From Nonomuraea sp. PA05 (GTDB lineage: Bacteria; Actinomycetota; Actinomycetes; Streptosporangiales; Streptosporangiaceae), in assembly GCF_008086045.1 (NCBI RefSeq), contig NZ_VSEY01000022.1, forward strand, positions 158,751 through 222,750: DNA of 64,000 bases. The letters run 5' to 3'. How positions within the stretch are numbered: the stretch's first letter is position 1; each line of letters starts with the position of its first letter. The translations under genes were made by a program, and so were the position numbers. Positions 60,801 to 64,000 of this stretch are shown piece by piece. The notes beneath the pieces were generated by a model. That model ran no database searches and had not been told where the DNA came from. It saw only the letters and a list, made by a program, of their open reading frames with translations.

Positions 60801-61514
60801 GTGGTGGCACTGCGGTTCGAGACGCGCTCGTCCGACTCGCCGTGGATCGACACCGTGTGGAGTTGCACGAGCGAGCACGTCGCGGAGATGACCTCCGTCG
60901 CGACGGTGTGCTGGGGCTTGGTGTTCTGGGAGCACGAGGGCATGGCGCACGCGAACATCACCGGCCCCGAGACCGGGGCCGGCACCGCGCCGGTGCCGCA
61001 GGGCGCGACCTTCGTCGGCATCGAGTTCGCGGTGGGCACGTCGTTGCGGGCCGTCCCCACGCCTGCCCTGGTCAACGGGGGCGTCGAGCTTCCTGACACC
61101 ACGCGCGAGACCTTCCGGCTGGACGGCGTACGCCGGCGTTCTCCAGGCCTGGACGACGCCGAGGCCCTGGTCGGACGGCTGGTCCGCGACGGGGCCCTGA
61201 TCCGCGACCCGCTCGTCGCCGACGTCCGAGAAGGTCGCCGTCCGGCGGCCTCGGCACGAACGGTCGAACGCCGCTTCCGCGCGGCGACGGGGCTGCGCCA
61301 GGGCGCCGTACGGCAGATCGAACGCGCGCGCGGCGCCGCGGCGCTGCTGGCCGCCGGCGTGCCGGCCGCCGAAGTCGTCACCAGGCTCGGGTACTTCGAC
61401 CAGCCGCACCTGGCCCGCGCGCTGCGCCGGTACGTCGGGCGTACGGCGCGGCAGCTACGCGAGCGCACCGGCGGCGCGCTCGCCCTGGATCTGGATCAGC
61501 TCACGACGTCGTAG
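60801..61514 (+). CDS. AraC-family transcriptional regulator
   Basis: 237 residues from GTG. The C-terminal two-helix-turn-helix AraC domain is visible: SARTVERRFRAATGLRQGAV, GAAALLAAGVPAAEVVTRLG, YFDQPHLARALRRYVGRTA. The N-terminal half (CWGLVFWEHEGMAHANITGP, GATFVGIEFAVG) is a cupin-like sensing part. Convergent with and overlapping the DHFR-like gene by 19 nt. Confidence 0.88.
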   Translation: MVALRFETRSSDSPWIDTVWSCTSEHVAEMTSVATVCWGLVFWEHEGMAHANITGPETGAGTAPVPQGATFVGIEFAVGTSLRAVPTPALVNGGVELPDTTRETFRLDGVRRRSPGLDDAEALVGRLVRDGALIRDPLVADVREGRRPAASARTVERRFRAATGLRQGAVRQIERARGAAALLAAGVPAAEVVTRLGYFDQPHLARALRRYVGRTARQLRERTGGALALDLDQLTTS

Positions 61515-62074
61515 ATCAGCTTGACGATCCCGTTGGGGTAGGACTCCGACGCCCGGAGGGCCAGCGCCTGCTTGTCCCTGTCTGCCCTGCTGAACAGGCT
61601 CTTCCCGGCTCCGAGCAACACCGGGAACATGAGCAGGTGGTACCGGTCGATCAGGCCCGCCTCGGACAGCCGCCGGGTGAGCTCGGCGCTGCCGTGGATG
61701 AAGATCGCGCCGCCCTCGCCCTTCTTCAGCCCGGCGACGTCGTCGGCCGACCGCAGGATCGTCGTCGGCCCCCATCCCTCGACGAGGGCGTCGTCGGACA
61801 GCGTGGCCGACACCACGTACTTGGGCAGTTCCTTGTAGGCGGCGTGGTCCTCGGAGTCGCGCCAGATCGGCGCGAACGCCTCGTAACTGCGGCGGCCGAA
61901 CATCAGCGCCGTCGTCTCCACCAGCTCCTCGCCCTTCAGGGAGAAGGCCTCGGGCAGGAATTCGATGTCCTTGACCACCCAGCCGCCGCTGCGGTGCTCC
62001 TCGCCGGGCCCGCCGCCCGGGGAGTCCACGACGCCGTCAAGTGAGATGAATCCGGTGTAGACCAGATCACGCAT
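61496..62074 (-). CDS. Dihydrofolate reductase-like (RibD C-terminal) protein
   Basis: 192 residues. MRDLVYTGFISLDGVVDSPG, TTALMFGRRSYEAFAPIWRD, GGAIFIHGSAELTRRLSEAG are the RibD-C/DHFR-like signatures of the YwjB/YyaP group. NADPH-dependent reductase of unknown substrate. RBS is plausible (GAGGAGAACA before the ATG). Convergent with the AraC-type gene. Confidence 0.9.
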   Translation of the reverse strand: MRDLVYTGFISLDGVVDSPGGGPGEEHRSGGWVVKDIEFLPEAFSLKGEELVETTALMFGRRSYEAFAPIWRDSEDHAAYKELPKYVVSATLSDDALVEGWGPTTILRSADDVAGLKKGEGGAIFIHGSAELTRRLSEAGLIDRYHLLMFPVLLGAGKSLFSRADRDKQALALRASESYPNGIVKLIYDVVS

Positions 62075-62200
62075 GTGCTGTTCTCCTCAGGGTCATGGTG
62101 CCATGACGACGCGGTCGCGGGGTGCCGCGCTCATATTACGGACCGATCAGGGCAACCGTCTTGTACGAAAACGGCAAACCGGATTCACGTTGCTCGAAAT

Positions 62201-62218
62201 ACCATAGGGGGGTATGGT
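62201..62218. promoter_or_regulatory. CsoR operator
   Basis: ACCATA, six G, TATGGT: a perfect palindrome of 6-bp arms around a G6 centre, 37 bp before the csoR ATG. Matches the A/T-flanked G-tract sites bound by CsoR-family repressors. It likely controls the csoR-copZ-copA operon, released by Cu(I). Confidence 0.88.
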
Positions 62219-62254
62219 GTTGTCATGAGCGGCTGATCGTGGAGAGGGGTGGAC

Positions 62255-62536
62255 ATGGCCGGATACACCGGTAACAAGCAGGACCACGCGATGCGCCTGC
62301 GCCGCATCGAGGGGCAGGTCCGTGGTCTGCAGCGGATGGTCGAGGACGACAAGTACTGCATCGACATACTGACGCAGGTGTCGGCGGCGACCAGCGCGCT
62401 CAAGTCGTTCTCCCTGGCGCTGCTCGAAGAGCATCTGGCCCACTGCGTCGCCGAGGCCACGCAGAAGGGCGGCCCGGAGGCGGAGGCCAAGGTCAAGGAG
62501 GCCTCCGACGCCATCGCACGGCTCGTTCGTTCCTGA
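62255..62536 (+). CDS. csoR: Copper-sensing repressor CsoR
   Basis: 93 residues, the usual size. The Cu(I)-binding triad is complete: Cys35 in YCIDIL, His60 and Cys64 in EHLAHCV. RRIEGQVRGLQRMVEDD is the DNA-binding helix. GGAGAGG lies 8 nt before ATG 62255; a GTG at 62249 is too close to the site. First gene of the copper operon, with its operator just upstream. Confidence 0.94.
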   Translation: MAGYTGNKQDHAMRLRRIEGQVRGLQRMVEDDKYCIDILTQVSAATSALKSFSLALLEEHLAHCVAEATQKGGPEAEAKVKEASDAIARLVRS

Positions 62537-62564
62537 CCCCCACCGGATTGAAGGAGAGACCGAT

Positions 62565-62774
62565 ATGAGCACCACCACCTACACCGTCAACGGCATGACC
62601 TGCGGCCACTGCGTCAGCTCGGTCAAGGAGGAGGTCGGCGAGGTCGCCGGCGTCACCGGCGTCGAGGTGGACCTGGCCACCGGCCTGCTGACCGTGGACA
62701 GTGACGGCCCCGTGGACCCGGCGAAGATCGTCGCCGCGGTCGAGGAGGCCGGGTACGAAGTGGCGAACCAGTGA
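62565..62774 (+). CDS. copZ: Copper chaperone CopZ
   Basis: 69 residues, a single HMA domain: VNGMTCGHCVSSVKEEVGEV with the metal-binding CXXC (Cys14, Cys17 approximately). Delivers Cu(I) to CopA. GGAGAGA precedes the ATG. Its stop overlaps the next gene by 4 nt (GTGA). Confidence 0.93.
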   Translation: MSTTTYTVNGMTCGHCVSSVKEEVGEVAGVTGVEVDLATGLLTVDSDGPVDPAKIVAAVEEAGYEVANQ

Positions 62775-63721
62775 ACACCGCGGCGAAGCTCGGCGCGTAC
62801 GCCCTGGGCCTGGCCGTCGTCTTCGGCGGCGCGTTCGGCGCGGGCAAGGTGGTGGGGCCGGTCGGCACGCCACCGGCCGAGGACCATGCAGCCATGGCGA
62901 CGGCGACCCCGGCCGGGGACCACGCCGCCATGTCCACCGGCAGCGGCGAACAGGTGAAGGGCGATACCCCCGGGGGGCTCCAGGTGTCGCAGGGCGGCTA
63001 CACGCTCAACCTGATCACGTCGATGAAGGCCGGTGTGCCCGCCGATCTCGCGTTCACCGTGATAGGCCCCGACGGCAAGCCGGTCACCGGCTATGAGGTG
63101 GCGCACGACAAGAAGCTCCATCTCATCGTCGTCTCCCGCGACCTGACGAGCTTTCAGCACCTGCACCCCGAGATGGCGGCCGACGGCACCTGGTCGGTCA
63201 GGCTGACCCTGCCGGAGGCGGGCGCGTACCGGGTGTTCGCCGACTTCGCGCCGACCGGCGGCGACGGGCTGACCCTGGGGGCCGACCTGTCCGTGCCCGG
63301 CGACTACCGGCCCGAGGCGCTGCCGCGGGAGAGCCGCACGGCGACGATCGACGGGTACGAGGTCACTCTTGACGGCGACCTGACCCCGGGGCAGTCCAGC
63401 AAGCTCACTCTCAAGGTCGGCAAGGACGGCGAGCCCGTCACCGACCTGGAGCCCTACCTCGGCGCCTACGGTCACCTGGTGGCCCTGCGCGCCAGGGACC
63501 TGGCGTACCTGCACGTGCATCCCGAGGAGAGCGAGAAGGCGGGCCCCGAGATCGTCTTCTACGCCGAGGTGCCCAGCACCGGCGACTACCGGCTGTTCCT
63601 CGACTTCCAGCACGACGGCAAGGTCCGCACGGCCGACTTCACCCTGAGCGCGGGCGAGCGGCAGCAGGAGCCGACGCCGAAGCCGTCGCCGAGCGCGCAC
63701 GGCGACGATCACAGCCACTGA
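62771..63721 (+). CDS. Membrane-anchored His/Met-rich protein of the copper operon
   Basis: 316 residues from GTG 62771. One N-terminal transmembrane/signal segment (AAKLGAYALGLAVVFGGAFG), then an exported part with likely copper ligands: EDHAAM and GDHAAM repeats, FQHLHPEM, YLHVHPEES and a C-terminal HGDDHSH. Two beta-rich domains (GYTLNLITSMKAGVPADLAF and GYEVTLDGDLTPGQSSKLTL) are arranged in tandem. Probably an extracytoplasmic copper-binding or sequestering protein. Coupled to copZ, upstream of copA. Confidence 0.8.
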   Translation: MNTAAKLGAYALGLAVVFGGAFGAGKVVGPVGTPPAEDHAAMATATPAGDHAAMSTGSGEQVKGDTPGGLQVSQGGYTLNLITSMKAGVPADLAFTVIGPDGKPVTGYEVAHDKKLHLIVVSRDLTSFQHLHPEMAADGTWSVRLTLPEAGAYRVFADFAPTGGDGLTLGADLSVPGDYRPEALPRESRTATIDGYEVTLDGDLTPGQSSKLTLKVGKDGEPVTDLEPYLGAYGHLVALRARDLAYLHVHPEESEKAGPEIVFYAEVPSTGDYRLFLDFQHDGKVRTADFTLSAGERQQEPTPKPSPSAHGDDHSH

Positions 63722-63742
63722 ACGAGAGGAAGGTGAACGGTG

Positions 63743-64000
63743 ATGTCCCAGGTCACCGGTGACCGGCAGAACGCGGTCGAGCTCTCCATCGGCGGCATGA
63801 CGTGCGCGTCTTGCGCGAGTCGGATCGAGCGCAAGCTGAACAAGCTGGATGGTGTGACGGCGACGGTCAATTACGCGACGGAGAAGGCGCGGGTGACGTT
63901 CCCGGATGGGATCGCGCCGGAGCGGTTGGTGGCGGAGGTGGAGAAGGCCGGGTACACGGCCGAGTTGCCGGCCGCCGCGCCGCCGGTGCCCACACCTGGT
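63743..64000 (+). CDS. copA: Copper-translocating P1B-type ATPase CopA, 5' end
   Basis: First 86 codons only. An HMA domain with GGMTCASCASRIERKLNK (CXXC) and VTATVNYATEKARVTFPD opens the protein; the membrane and phosphorylation domains lie outside the window. AGGAAGGTGA precedes the ATG; GTG 63740 is an alternative. This short stretch uses more GTG/TTG and A/T-third codons than the neighbours (CTGAACAAGCTGGATGGTGT), which may be a sign of different origin. Confidence 0.92.
   Translation, partial: MSQVTGDRQNAVELSIGGMTCASCASRIERKLNKLDGVTATVNYATEKARVTFPDGIAPERLVAEVEKAGYTAELPAAAPPVPTPG

Overview
The window is high-GC DNA (about 70 percent or more) with GTG/ATG starts, strong GGAGG-type ribosome sites, many 1-4 nt gene overlaps and families typical of filamentous actinomycetes (SARP and LuxR/NB-ARC regulators, TIGR04222, ECF sigma factors, WD40 STAND proteins, an IdeR/DmdR-type iron box). 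It most resembles a Streptosporangiales genome such as Nonomuraea; this is inference from gene content, not a database match. I saw no rRNA, tRNA, CRISPR array, insertion sequence or replication origin.

Layout. 1-7483: a partial SARP regulator, then a co-directional, tightly coupled set: prolyl oligopeptidase, an 18-codon peptide gene overlapping its stop codon, a ThiF/MccB-like adenylating enzyme with an N-terminal leader-binding-like domain, a 14-codon ORF, an MFS exporter, a bacterial nitric oxide synthase and an unknown protein. Two nearly identical GC-rich hairpins flank the adenylating enzyme. I read this as an undescribed ribosomal-peptide (RiPP) pathway with microcin C-like order plus NO chemistry, and it is the main discovery candidate. 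7435-14026: FAD oxidase, iron-box-controlled siderophore-binding lipoprotein, phosphoesterase, ArsR/SRPBCC pair, ECF sigma factor, nucleotidyltransferase. 14131-20477: a 1516-residue caspase-like/STAND/WD40 protein (possible defence or cell-death effector), an orphan ABC ATPase and a TIGR04222 membrane protein. 20537-24496: a four-gene operon with every junction overlapping by 4 nt (PaaK-like ligase, small alpha/beta-barrel protein, GNAT, Acg-type nitroreductase).

24629-32885: regulators and housekeeping (HTH_42/AlkZ-like, BldC-like HTH with its own operator, hydrolase, DUF4180, TetR proteins, FrnE-like protein lacking its CXXC, Rsm22, MarR) with a decayed hydrolase gene. 33011-37304: a second putative biosynthetic operon (arginine deiminase, YqcI/YcgG protein, FemAB/GNAT-like protein, MFS) closed by a 36-nt tandem hairpin repeat and a strong terminator. 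37514-46089: methyltransferase, Ser/Thr kinase, ABC exporter, a broken asparagine synthetase, and an ECF sigma/ABC operon whose permease is frameshifted.

46264-57725: threonine dehydratase, then a block resembling an actinobacterial dormancy/hypoxia island: ackA divergent from a PEP-synthase/rifampin-phosphotransferase-like gene and pta, then a flavodoxin-like protein, a P-type ATPase and a CBS-BON protein. The last three are preceded by paired GGGACNNNNG-CCC elements like DosR/DevR/OsdR boxes. 57781-62074: LuxR-NB-ARC regulator with a 30-bp coding repeat, AraC-type regulator, DHFR-like protein. 62201-64000: copper module (CsoR operator, csoR, copZ, His/Met-rich exported protein, 5' end of copA).
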